From contig JAKSZU010000012.1 of NCBI GenBank assembly GCA_026018925.1, positions 45,312,858 to 45,376,857 on the forward strand: a stretch of DNA of 64,000 nt. Reading direction: 5' to 3'. The DNA is from Tupaia tana. Taxonomy: Eukaryota; Chordata; Mammalia; Scandentia; Tupaiidae. Position 1 is the stretch's first letter; each line of letters begins with the position of its first letter. The position numbers and the translations under genes were made by a program. This document shows, one piece after another, positions 22,390 to 34,800 of the stretch. The notes below the pieces were generated by a model that was not told the DNA's origin, did no database searches, and saw nothing but the letters and a program-made list of their open reading frames with translations.

Positions 22390-22830
22390 CCCCTGCTACT
22401 CCGCTGTCTCACTGTCCTGGCCCGCCCGGGTAGGGCTGGGCCCGGGGAGCACGCGAGCTCCCGGCGACTGGCCGCTGAGGGGCAGGGCCAGGCACGTGTC
22501 ATCGGGCCGCCCCTCTCGGCCACGTGACCCGCCCTGGACCGGGTCGGGAAGGGCTGGGGGGCCGCGTCCGCACAGACAGACCGACCAGCTGCGGGCGGGA
22601 CTGATAGGCTGCCGGGCAGCCCTCCGGCCGGGGCGGAGCCGGCGGCAGGCGGGGACGCGGCGCGGGGCGGCGCAGGGAGGACGCGGCGGCGGCGCGGGGA
22701 ACGGACGCCCGGGCGCCCCGAGGCGCCGGGATGTGGAGCGGGTAGGTCCACGCACGCTTCCGGACCCGCTCCGGGTCTGGGCCGCGGTTGCGTCCCGGGG
22801 TGGGAGGATGGGGGCCGCCCCCACGTGTGG
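22390..22830 (+). promoter_or_regulatory. CpG island / RAB3IL1 promoter
   Basis: GC-rich, CpG-dense block ending at the first coding exon, with many GGGCGG/CCGCCC-like Sp1-type boxes and no TATA box seen. Two palindromic CACGTG E-boxes sit at 22493-22498 and 22521-22526, and an AP-1-like TGAGTCA lies just upstream near 22346. The transcription start cannot be placed from sequence alone. Confidence 0.8.
22731..22741 (+). CDS. RAB3IL1: RAB3IL1 canonical coding exon 1
   Basis: ATG TGG AGC GG then GTAGGT donor: MWS plus two bases of the Gly codon, as in the human protein. The exon is tiny and its 5' UTR lies in the CpG island. Confidence 0.85.
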
Positions 22831-25800
22831 TGTCTGCACCCCCTCTCGAAGGTGCTCTGTGTCCCCTGCGGTGTAGCACAAGGGTAGCCTCGTCAGCCGA
22901 GGAGCTAGAAAGACACCCTGTGGAGGGATGGGGCGACTCGGGGTGGGGAGTGTGCGGAGGGTGGGAGGCTGTCTGGCCTGACAATGCCAACTCCTGATAG
23001 CTCTGCTGGAGCTCGTGAGAAGAGGGGGTGGGGGAACGGGAGGCGGGCAGTCTGTGCACGTCCCAGTAAATCTGGGGCACGCACCCAGAGGGACCCTGCC
23101 TGCATGAACTCTTGGAAAGCGGTGCAGTGGAGAAGGGGCGACCGGAGCTCTGCCAAGGTCGCTGTCCTGGGATTGGCGGAACCTTTGAAGGTCCTGACTG
23201 CTGGGGACTCGGGTGCGCGCGATGGGACCTCCCTGAGCCTGGAGAGAGGCAGCACACACCCTGGTCCTGGGTTAGAGGCCCCGGCACCAGGACCTGCTCA
23301 GGACACGGGTTCTCAGGGGTGGAGCTCCTGGCCCCTTGTCTGTGGGACCCCTGCTGTGCGCGCACAAGGGCTATGGGCTTTTGGCGGAGTTGGGCAAACA
23401 CTTCCTCTTCCCCCTGGCCTAGAGGCAGCTGCAGGGAAAAGGCAGGAGTGGGGACAGTGTTGGGAGGCACCAGCTCATGGGGAGCAGTCACAGCCTGAGC
23501 CTGGACCAGGGACCTCACATGGGACCAGGGCCAGAGAGCCAGCCAGAAGAACAGGACAACAGTGTGAAATACTGAACCCAAGCATTTGGAGAGAGTGGAG
23601 AGGGGGCCAGAGTGGGACCCCAGGGATAGAGAGAGTGTCCTGAGTCTCGCTCCTCCGGGTGTAGCCTGGAGTTGGGCTGACATCCAATGAGCTCAAGGCA
23701 CAGAGCAGGGGGGGGGCAGGAACAGGGTGGGGACCACTCCGGGAAGGGGAAGCAGGTGTGGAGTGGGCATGCAGGAACAGTAGTGGGTCCTGGGAGGAGG
23801 AGGAGGAGGAGGAGGAGAAGAGGAGGAGGAGGAGGAGGAGGAGGAGAAGGTCAGGAGCAGCCTCAGGATGGTAAGCAAGAGGTCCTGGAAGAAACGTGGC
23901 CAGAGCAAGTGGGCTGCATTCCTGTAAAGAACTGGGCCAGATGGGAGGTCCCAGGATAGGGCCCTTCCCAGCCACAGCTGGGGAGGAGGGCAAGCCCCCT
24001 GAAGAGGTGGGCATGCTGGAGAGGAGTTTTCTGAGGCAGGCTGTATCCACTTTACGCCACTGCATCTGGCCAGGCCACAGCTGCCATGCTGGGGGAGCAA
24101 TGAGGTTTCATCCCCAGCAGGGTGCACTCAGACAGTAGGCTCCTAGCAGGAGTGACATGAGGAGAGGCTTGACAGAGTTGAAGCTGAGAGCACATTTGCT
24201 GGAACTGAGCCCCAGGGGAAAGAGGTTGAGTTTACAGTAGTGGAGGTAGGTATGCGGTACCTGCAGAGGTCGGGCAATTCTGCCTGGGGTTAAATGTGTT
24301 TGAGTAGCAACCTCGTCTGCAGCTCGTGGCCGTTTCTATTGGGTCAGCCCAAGCGAAACACAGCCGTTGAGTTGCTGTGTAACCTTGAGCATGTGGCTTA
24401 CCTTCTCTGGGCCTCTAGGTGAACTAAGTCATTTATGGGACGGCAGTGATTCTGGTCCAGAGAGTGTCATTCCCTGGAGGCATCCTGGCCAGGGCCAGGC
24501 AAGGCTGGAAGCTACCTGTAGAGGGATACTCACTTCAAGAGCAGAATCAAAGTGGCTCAGTCTGAACGAGGCCCACAGTCTATCTAGCCTTCCTGTCATG
24601 TTGCCAGGGCCCTTCTGTATGCGCTACGCTGCCTGACTGACCACCACAGGGGACGCCTAACCAGGTGCCAAGCACATAGTAGGTGCTTCATAAATGCATA
24701 TTGAGGGCCAGCCTTGTAGCCTGGTGGTGAAGGGAAACAGGTCCTACATGGCTAACCTTAGCTCAGATTCCAGCCCAGGCACATGTATGTGTTGTGTGCA
24801 TGTGCTCAGAATTCTGACGGTGGAGAAGGGATTGTGGCACGACCATGCCCCACTGGGGGATACTTTCTCCCTCTGTCTCTCTCTCGAGTAAGCACAAGTG
24901 CCATCTGGCAGCTAAGGGGGGGGGGGGGGGATAAGCCCCAAAACTTAAATGCACATAGAAAGCATGAGGAGCAGAAAGAGCTGGGCATGAAAGGTAGAGT
25001 TGGGGCGGTTATCTTGAGCCCGGCATTTAAATACTTGTTCTTTTTTTTTTGGAGAGGTTTTTGTTATAGGGCGCGTGCACTAGCCAGAAAGACAGAGAGA
25101 GACAGGGAGACAGAAAGAGAGAAATCACCCCCCGGGGGGGTTGGCCACACCACAATCCCTTCTCCTCCATTCTCCTCTCGGGATCTTGGGCACGCATGCA
25201 CACACGTCTGGCCTGAGTTTAAGCCACCATGTCCAGGACTCGAACCGCGGTCAGCTACATGGGAGTCCAGCGACATAGCCATTACACCAATTGCTGGTCC
25301 CGTAAATGCCTGTGATTTATTCATGTACACGCATGTGTGCACACACATGCACATGTGCATGAGTGAAAGAGTGAGAAAGATGCAGAGAAGCATGCTCCAG
25401 AGGTCACAGCGGGATCCCCTCTTTCTGGTCATCCAGCACATTCACTCTTTGGTGCTCATGCACATGGCTGGCCGGTGTCAGACTGGCCGGCTGGGAATTC
25501 ACCCTGGTCGGCACATGCATCTGGCTTCCCCGGAGCAGAACATTGCCGCTGTGCCATGGAGCCGGCCAAGAACTACATTTTTATGAAGCATCCATTTGGA
25601 TGTAGGTGCCGGGATTTAAGGGTCAGAGGCCAAGCTGCCAGCACCCACTGGGGGCTGGTATCCGAGGAGCTCACCCAGAACCAGCAGTGGCTGTGGGGAC
25701 TCTGCTCAGGATGTGCTGGCCCAGGAATTTTGACTGAGCACCTTGTGGCCCCCCCGCCCCCGTTGCTGCTGACGGTTCCAGGCAGGTGCTTACCTAGGAG

Positions 25801-28800
25801 TGTTGATCTAGCCTAGGAGGAGTCTGGGATTAGGAGTCGGTGACACTGGCTAAGCCATTGCTTCTGGGGCTTGCTTCCCTCATCTGTAAAGTGGACTGTG
25901 AGCTCTTTTGGGTGACTACTCCGTTGATGGCCAGGTCCCAGTACCAGTTCACCCTCCTGGCCTAGACTCTGGGCCACCCTTCTTGGGTGGGCAGCAGTGG
26001 CTGGTCTCTGCAGGCGTGAACCCTGAACTCTGAACCCAGAGGCAGCACTGGTCTGACTTTAAGGTGTCCCCCTCCCTTAAAGCCTTAATGGTGGTTTGCT
26101 CCCCACCTCCCACTGTCTCACACCTCTGTAACACTGGGTGCCAAGCCTGCTCCAAGGTGATAGGGGAGGACAGCACCTTGGTATGTCTGCATCTAACATG
26201 GTGCTGGGCATTCGGGACTTGGGCAGCAGAGGCCAGATTTTGGACTGGTTTCCTGGTGTAGCCCCTCGGTCTGGGTTTCCCTACCTGACAGATGGAGCTA
26301 ATCATATCTAGGGAGGGCCAGGTTCTGATGGGTGCCCGGGATGAGATGAAACCACCCCCCCCCTCCCAGGGAGGAGGGACTCCAGCTTTGCCACAGACAG
26401 GATGCTGGAGAGCTCTAGGACTTCAGGCACCATCTACCAGCAGTGCTGTCTTAAACAAGTCACTTAATTATTCTGGGCCTTGACTACTCTGAAGGCATGG
26501 ACCTGCACAGGGATCACAGGCCATTGAGAGTTCCAGGGTCAGGCCCACTAGCAGGCCTCCTCATTGTGCAATCCAAACTGTTGCTGCCTCCTGGAAGCCC
26601 TCCGTGATCTAACTGCCTACCCTGCCCCCTCAGTAGATACAGCTATCTTTTTTGCTGTTCCTTAATTGTGTGTGGGGAGGCAGGGTTCCCTATTAGAGTC
26701 CTGCTTGTCCTAGACCCCCAGCATCTGCGCAGGATTTGTGTCCACCAGGCCTTGGGAAGCGAGGGGGAAGAGAGATGCAAGATGAAACAGAAGGGGGCTA
26801 GAGGGGGCTCAGTGATGTTGCTGCCAACATCTGCCGCGTCGTGCAGGGGGATGGTCAGGGTTGGTGGGCTGCCTGGCACGTGATAGGTGCTCACTCCACG
26901 CGTGTAGGATGTCTGAGATCTTGGGATGCCACTTCTGGGACTAACCGTGCAGGACGGCTCAGGCAGATATGAAGTGGGCACTATGTGCCCTGCCCTGGGC
27001 CAGCAGAGGGCTAAGACTCCCTGACCCTCCCAGGCCTTGCATGGAGCCCAGTGCATCCACGGGCAGGGCTGGATTCCCTCACCTAGGTGGGGCAGGGCTG
27101 GAGGCCTGGGGCCGTGGCAGGGAGAGGCCTGGCCTGGCCCACCTGCTTCAGGGGCTCTGCCCTCCTTGTTTGCGCCCTGAGGCTGTTCCTGACCTTCTCT
27201 TCTCCCTCCTCCTCCACCTTCTACCAGGACACGCCCACTCCACACCTGCCTCCCCTTCCCCCTAGCCCCACCTGACCCTCTCCCCCCTCGTTGCCTTGAG
27301 CTCGTTGGATCCCGGCCCAACTCCAGGCTCCACCCTCAGCAAGACTCAGGACACCCTCTCCACCCCCCATCCCGGGGTCCCACTCTGCACCCCAGCGCGT
27401 GATTCGGTTCAGCTATTTTATGCTGTCGTCCTGTTCTTCTGGCTGGCCCTCTGGTCCTTGTCCCCTCTGGTCCTCCATCCAGGCTCAGGCTGTGGCTGCT
27501 CTGCCTGGGCTGGTGCCTCCCAAGCTGTCCGCGTCCTACCTTTTCCCTTCAGCTGCCTCCAGGCCAGGACGTGTGACTTCCTAACGCCTGGGCCCCCCTT
27601 TTCTCTTCCCTGAAAGACCCCTCCCAGTCCTTCATTCCTGTTCTCCTCATTCACCTTTCCCTTGGTTTTTAATTATATTTATTAATTATCTAAATTAATT
27701 ATTGAAATTCATTTTTTCTGCATTCCTGCCTACCCCTTGGTCTTCCCATGATACCCTAATTCCCCATCAGAGTCTTGTCTCTGCTCCATCCTGACCCAGG
27801 ACCTGCCCGGCTCCTACTGCAGCCTTGGCCATCACCCCCTTCCACCCCCACTTGGGTACTGTCTCAAACTTCCTTAAACTCGGGCTGCATCCTGCCTCAC
27901 TTCCCTGAAACCACCATTCATCCCCTTTCCTCTGGGCAGCAGGTCACATGACTCACTATGCCTGCTTTCTGAGTTTCGTTCCCATCCAGCTATGTGTTCT
28001 ACTGAGTCCCCATCCCTTTCGGAACCTCGGTGCCTCATAGTGAAAGCCCAGCTAGGGAGGGCGTCCCTCAGCCGTCACGGTGACATCTGTAGATACTCAG
28101 CGTGTGGGGCTGGCCTGGACCGGGCCGAACACCTGGGAGCCTGCCACACTGGGTTTAGTTGGAAGCCTTGGTCCCTCTGTGTGGGCTGCACCTTGGGTTT
28201 GCAAGCTGGTCCGAGGGCCGACTCACAGAACCCTTCCTTGGACCCCTATGTTCCCTGGATACACACAGTCATGTGGCTGTTGGCCTCAGTCCTCTCAGGG
28301 CCTTACCAAACAGCCCAAGAGTGAGTCTGAACCAGGCCCCTGTGTTGTAGCACTGCCCCCTGGCAGCTGGGCCCTGGCATGGGTTTCTGTAGTCTCCCTG
28401 GAGCTCAGGTGCGTGGCCCTGGGCAGAAGGGCAAGTGGTCCAGTGGCCCTCCCAGCCCTGCCGTTCCCCCAGTTTCAGAGCTGTCCTCGCTGTCCCCTCC
28501 CCTGCTTATTTAATGGCCCATGTGCCCATTAGCCCTGGAGTCTTTAACTCCAAGGGTGACTGCAGAGGGTCATTCTGGGTACTGGCCAAGGGACTGAAAG
28601 TCCTTGCAACAATTTAGGCTGGCTGGACTGGGAAGGGCTGGAGCTCACAGGGGCCATGCGGGACCTATCTGGGCTCTCTAGCCCAGTGGGGGTTTCTGAG
28701 TGACTGAGGGTCCCTGTTCTCACTTTACTGTGTTTTGTGGGTGGGGATGAAACACTGCGAGCCCTCCTGGGGCAGCCTGGTGGGGTGAGGATTGCAGTTG

Positions 28801-31800
28801 CAGCGTTCTGTCTGCTGTGTGTTTCCTGGGGAAGTGACCCAGGCCTTTCCTGTATGGAGCCCTGGGCTCCAGGCAGCAGGAACTGGCCTCGGCTGGGGAT
28901 GCTGGCTGTCCCCTCTGCCTCTGGCCTCGTTCTGACTCTCCCCTGCCCCTGAGCAGGCCCCTTCCCAGTCGCCTCTGCAGCTTGTCCCAGCTGCCGGGCT
29001 CTGTTTCTATGGGAATAGGGATGGGGTAGCCTGGAGCAGAGAGCTGAGGGCCAAGGGGGGATAGGGACGGAGGACAGAAGAACCTAAGTGGTGGCCCGAG
29101 CTTGCCTGAGGACCGATCTGTCCCTAACCCAGGTGTTCAGGCATCTGGTCCAGAAGCTGAAGTGTGTAGAAGACAGGAGACTTTGGCTCAGGCTGGACTT
29201 GAGGGGACTAGGGTCCCTCCTTCCTCTGAAATCTCTGAGTCACAGAGCTGGCCTCGCAGCCCGGAAGTGTGCGAGGAGGAGGGGCCTCCCTCCAAGTGCA
29301 GGGTGGGCCCTTCTTTCCCTCTTGGCCCAGGCACTGGGCAGTCACTGTGGGGTGGTCCAGCTGTTTTGATACTTCCTGCCATTAGGAGTTGGGATTCGGG
29401 CTTTTCTTCCCCAGGGGTGGAGGTGGCCGTAGGCCTCCCAGACCACTGTGTCCTCTGTCTGTCAGCCCCTCCAGCCGGTGCTCTTAGGACCTACAGAAGA
29501 GAGTCGCTGTGGCCAGAAGCCTGGACCACACTGGTGGACGAAGCTTGGCCTCATAGGAAAGGCTGACGGCCTCATTCTCTTAGGCAGGGTGTTGTAGGCG
29601 ATGGCAGGTAGTCCTTGACAGGGAAAGGCACCAGGGCTGGATGTCTAAGATCTGGGACCCCATCCCCGGCCTGAGCCATCATTTTTCTTTTCTTTCTTTT
29701 TCCTTTTTTAGAAATTTAAAAATAAAGTTTAATAATTTTTTAAATGAATTTTGCTAAAGGGTGCACGCACTTGCTGGAGAGAGAGAGATAAAGCATCCCT
29801 TCTTATCTGTTCTTCTCTTGGGATCTTGGACACACATGTGCATGCGCTGGGCGTGTTTCTCAAGTTGCCAGGTCCGTGACTTGAACTGCGCAGTCGGCCA
29901 TGTGGGATCCAGCTACCTGAACACTATACCTCCAACTGGCCCTAAGCCTTCACTTCTTGCTCATTGAAGTGATCAGCCCCACAGAGTGGTCAGTCTGCTG
30001 CATCCTGGGTCTCCAGACTCCTGTAGGGCCACCTTCTTGGGGCCTGAGGTTTCAGTGGTGGGACCCAGAGCCTAGGCAGGCCTTCTGGGTGTGTCTCAAC
30101 CATAGCTGCCAATTGAACAGTGTTGGCTTGTGCCACGTCACATGACTTCTTTGATTCTTTTTTCTTTCTTTCTTTCTTTTTTTTTTTTTTTTTTTTTTTT
30201 TTGGAGAGGTTTTTGCCATAGGGCACGTATGCTCACCAGAAAAACAGAGACAGAAAGCGAGAAATCACCCCGCTAGGGGGGATGGCCACACCGCAATCCC
30301 TTCTCCTCCATTCTCTTCTTGGGATCTTGGGCATGCACGTTCCTGGCGTGAGTTTAAGCCACTGGTCCTGGACTCAAACCGCGGCCAACTACATGGGAGT
30401 CCAGCGACATAGCCATTACGCCAGCTGCTGGTCCCAGCTTCATTGATTCTTGCAGCACCACCTGCAGTTTGTTTTTTTAGAGAGATTTTTGCTGTAAGGT
30501 GTGTGTGCTCACAGGAAAGACTGAGAGACAGAAAGTGAGAAATCACTCTCCAGGGACGATGACTATGCCACAATCCCTTCTCCATTCTCCTTTTGGAATT
30601 TTGGGCACACACACACACATGCCTGGCATGAGTCTCAAGCTACGGGGTCTGAGACTCGAACTCCAGTCGGTCATGTGGGAGCCTAGTGACGTCACCATTA
30701 CGTATGCCATTTGCTGGTCCACCACCTGCAGTTTTAACCCCCATCCTAGGTGGGGGAGCAGGTCCAGAGAGTTTCAGGAACATTCCCAAGGGTTCCCTTG
30801 TATCCTAGGTCAGAGCCGGCAGGGCCCCTGGGCCCCAGCCTTCCCTCCTGGAAAGGTGATTTCGGGCCTGAGCAGAGCCTGAGAAGACGGTTCGGGCTAG
30901 AACTGGGTCAGGTTTCCCTGCTGCAGCCAGAGGAGTCTCCCAGTCCCGCTGGACCCAGCAGCCTTGATCTTGAGGCAGAAGCAGTGATTCCAACACCCCA
31001 CCCCACCCCACCCGCCGTGGCTGGGCAGCTGTGGGCCTGGACTGAAGGCCTGCCACCTTCCCAGCATGCCTCTGTCCACTGGCCAGCCACATGACCCCAA
31101 GCAAGTCCCTTCACCTTTACAATGGGGACAGTATCACGCGTGCTGCTGAGAGCTGTTCTTTTATTTTTTTTTAAGTTTATTTCCTCTCTAAAACAGGGAG
31201 CAGGGTGGGAAAACAGCACCCCAAATAGGGTCTCGACACCATGACCCACCCCTAGCTTCAGCCAGCCTCAAATCATGGGCAAGCCCTGCGTACTCAGGGA
31301 GGACTTTGGACACCAACCTGGAACCTTCTCATGGGAGTCTGCCTCACAGAGTATTGGATGTTACCACTGTGTCACCATCTGGTCCCTGCTGAGAGGTTTT
31401 TTTTTTTTTAGACTTTTGTTTTTGCCATAGGATGTGTGCACTTGCCAGAAAAAGAGAGAGAGACAGAGAGAGGGAAAGTGAGAAATCACCCCCGAGGGGC
31501 AACGGCCACATTGCAGTCCCTTCTCCACCACTCTCCTCTTGGGGATTTTGGGCATGTACATGCACCTGGTGTGTTTTCCAAGCCTTTAGGCCCAGGACTT
31601 GAACCATGGAGTTGGCTGTGTGGGGTCTAGCACCTTCACCACCATGCCACCTGCTGGCCCAAGAGAGTTTTAAGTAAGGTGGCATGTAGGGTCTGGCACA
31701 GTGGGTGTCCTCTAGGTGTAGACCCTGGCCCCTGGGACCACCATTGCACTGTTTCTGGCAGAAGGGCTGCCTCAGGGACCCCTTGCCACCAAGATTCCCC

Positions 31801-34800
31801 TCACCCTCCAAACAAGGGGTTAGGAGAGATCCCCTAGTGGCGTAAAACACAATTTTTTGTTATGCTTTGTTTCTTTCACAAGCGAGTAAATGTGCATGAC
31901 AGAGAGGGACAGCAGTCCTAGCAGAGGCTGGTCACGCTGCTGTCCCCCACCCATAGCCCTGCAGCTAGGCCAGATCGTGAGTGCGCGTGCCTGGCATGGT
32001 TCAGGTTGACTCCGGATCCAAACCTGCAGTCAGTCATGTGGCTTCCAGCACGTCAGACCAGCTTGCTAGTGACTGTGCTAAGGCAGGCCAGCACTGCTGA
32101 TGGAGTGATCAGTCTAGGTATCTGTCCCGAGGCCCGGCCTGAGGAGCCTCGAGGCCATCCTCTGGCCAGTTCAGAGCAGAGGGCAGGCCGAGCTGGGCAG
32201 TTGGAGAAGGCCCGTGGAGGCCGGGAGTGTTCTCGCTGCTGGACTCTCTGGGTGCTCAGTCCCTTTGTGTTACGAAGGGGAAACTGAGGCTGGCGGGCTG
32301 CCTCCTGAGAACGGGGAGGATGGCTCAGTCTCCAGAATAGCCTTTCATCCTGCCCCTGCTGCTCTCCAGGGTCCCAGGACCTCCTTGGCCTTGTCATCCC
32401 CCTTCTGTGTGGGCCTCCCAGAGCCCCCTCCTCCCACTTCCCCCCTTGTTATCAGCGCCTGGCCCAGCCCCCACCCCCCACCCGGCCACTGCTGCTCAGA
32501 AGCTGCTGGCTCAGGAGTCCCGGGTTTTGCTGAGTGAGCAAGTCCAGAGGTGCTGTCTTGGCACAAACCACGCTGCTGGCCCGAGCCTTTTCCTCCCTTC
32601 TCTCTCTGGGGTCTGCTTCCATGGGGAGGAGTGTAGATGGGGAAGTAATGAAGGCAGAGGCCCCACACTGCCTCCAGGGCCTTCAGCTTCAGGGAGGGGA
32701 GGGTCCTGAGGCCCAGAAAAGGGGAGGCCTGCAAGGGGTCACAAGGCAACCAGAGGAGAGCTGGGACTACTCCCCGCAAAGTTTAGCGGGCAAGAAGTAG
32801 GTCTCCCTCGCCTGGGCTGTTTGCAGAACCTATACTGGTGGCCTCCTTGTCTGGTCCACCCTGGAAGGTCGATAATTTGCATAAAATGTGCGTGAACTGT
32901 GGATGAAGACAGCTTCCACTTCAGTGCCTCCTCTTTGCCAAGGTTTTGCACCCATCCCGATCCATCCCATGACCTTTGAGGTAGGGCCTCCTCTGGGACT
33001 GTCAGCACTGATGCATTTACCCTCGTCTGTCTGACAGATGTGAACTGAGCACTGGCTCTGTGCCAATCACAGCCCTAGGTCCTGGGCTGGAGAGGGTGGT
33101 TGATAAAGATGAAGAAGCCCTTCCTTGCCTATAAGAGACCTCATGTTTGGTCATCCTGCCGTCATGACAACCTCAGTTACAGATGGAGAGACTGAAGCCC
33201 ACGTGGCAATGCTCAGCTCTCCACCCCTTCCTGTACCTGCTGATGTCCCCGTTTGTCTCACAGCCAGCCCCAGCCAGACGAGGGCCTCCCACCGCCCCTT
33301 ACGGCCGTCCCGGTCCCCTGGAAAAGTGTCGGGCCCTGCAAAGGCTGCAGGGAGACCCCAGGAGCTCTGGTGGAGACCTCTGCAGGGGAGGAGGCCCAAG
33401 GTGAGGAGGGGCCTGCAGCTGCCCAGCTGGACGTGTCGCGCCTGCGCAGCTCTTCCATGGAGATCCGCGAGAAGGGCTCGGAGTTCCTGAGAGAGGAGTT
33501 GCACAAAGCCCAGAAGGTGGGGGCCTCAGGGAAGGGTGGAGGGGGCTTTGGGGAGGAAGGCTCTGCCGGAGAGAGCTGTGGGCTATCCCAAGTGCCCAGA
33601 AATATGTCAGAGGACTTGTATGCTTACCAAGGCTGCCTACGTGCCAGGCCTGTGCTGGGCACACGGGAAGTCCACAGGAGACCAGTTCTTATGTCTTTTT
33701 TTTTTTTTTTTTTCCGGAGAGATTTTTGCTATAGGGCACATGCACTCACCAGAGAGACAGAGAAAGAGAGACAGAAAGCAGGAAATCAGCCCACAGGGGG
33801 GATGGCCACACCATAATCCCTTCTTCAGCCTCCTCTCGGGACTTTGGGCACGCACGGACACGCACCTAGCATGAGTTTTAAGCCGCCAGATCCGGGATCT
33901 GTGGTCAATTAGTGGGAGTCCAGCGACATAACCATTTCACCTTCTGCTGGTCCCAAGTTCTTATTTTTGTTTTTGTTTTTGTTTTTAGAGAGGTATTTTT
34001 GCTATAGGGTGCGTGCACTCGCCGCCAGAAAGACAGACTGAGAGACAGAAAGCAAGAAATCACCCCTGTGGGTGGCAACACCACAATCCCTTCTCCTCCA
34101 TTCTCCTCTCGGGATCTTGGACACTCATGCACACGTGCCCGGTGTGAGTTTAAGCCACTGGGTCTGAGACTTGAACCGCAGTCGACTACATGGGAGTCCA
34201 GTGACATAGCCATTACACCAACTGCTGGTCCCTCAACTTCTTATGTCTTTTAAAGGACATTCACGGGGGTTGACTTAGCAGAAAACCTGCTCCAAGGGCT
34301 AACAGATGGACGGGTAGGCCTTCAACCTCATGCTACAGGCTAAACGGGCAATCTGAGGGCCCAGAGCCCCACACAGGATGGCCTAGGGGATGGAGTCTGG
34401 GCACATGGGCCTGGTCCCTGCATCCCCTTCGTGCCAGGCTTCCCTCCCCCAAGGCTGACAGCCCCTGCCTTGTGCTGCCCAGGAGCTGAAACTGAAGGAT
34501 GAGGAATGTGAGCGGCTGTCCAAGGTGCGGGAGCAGCTGGAACAGGAGCTGGAGGAGCTGACAGCCAGCCTATTCGAGGTATGGTGACCGTTTGGGGGCC
34601 ACTCTGAGGGATGGTAGCTTGACCGTCTCCTCGCCGCTCACACAGAGCTGCCCTCTTCTCAGGAAGCCCACAAGATGGTTCGAGAAGCCAACATGAAGCA
34701 AGCAGCATCAGAAAAACAGCTCAAGGAGGCTCGCGGCAAGGTGAGGCTCATCCCTGCCTGCCCAGGTCAGCCTGAGGCTCCAGCCCTGCCTCTGGGTCCT

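Noticed and set aside
22499..23683. Open frame of 394 codons on the - strand
   Set aside because: Lies antisense across the CpG island and one inverted-repeat arm; low complexity Pro/Ser/Arg composition, no domain, explained by high GC.
26643..27320. Open frame of 225 codons on the - strand
   Set aside because: Covers the right inverted-repeat arm; Gly/Arg/Pro-rich with no recognisable domain or splice context.
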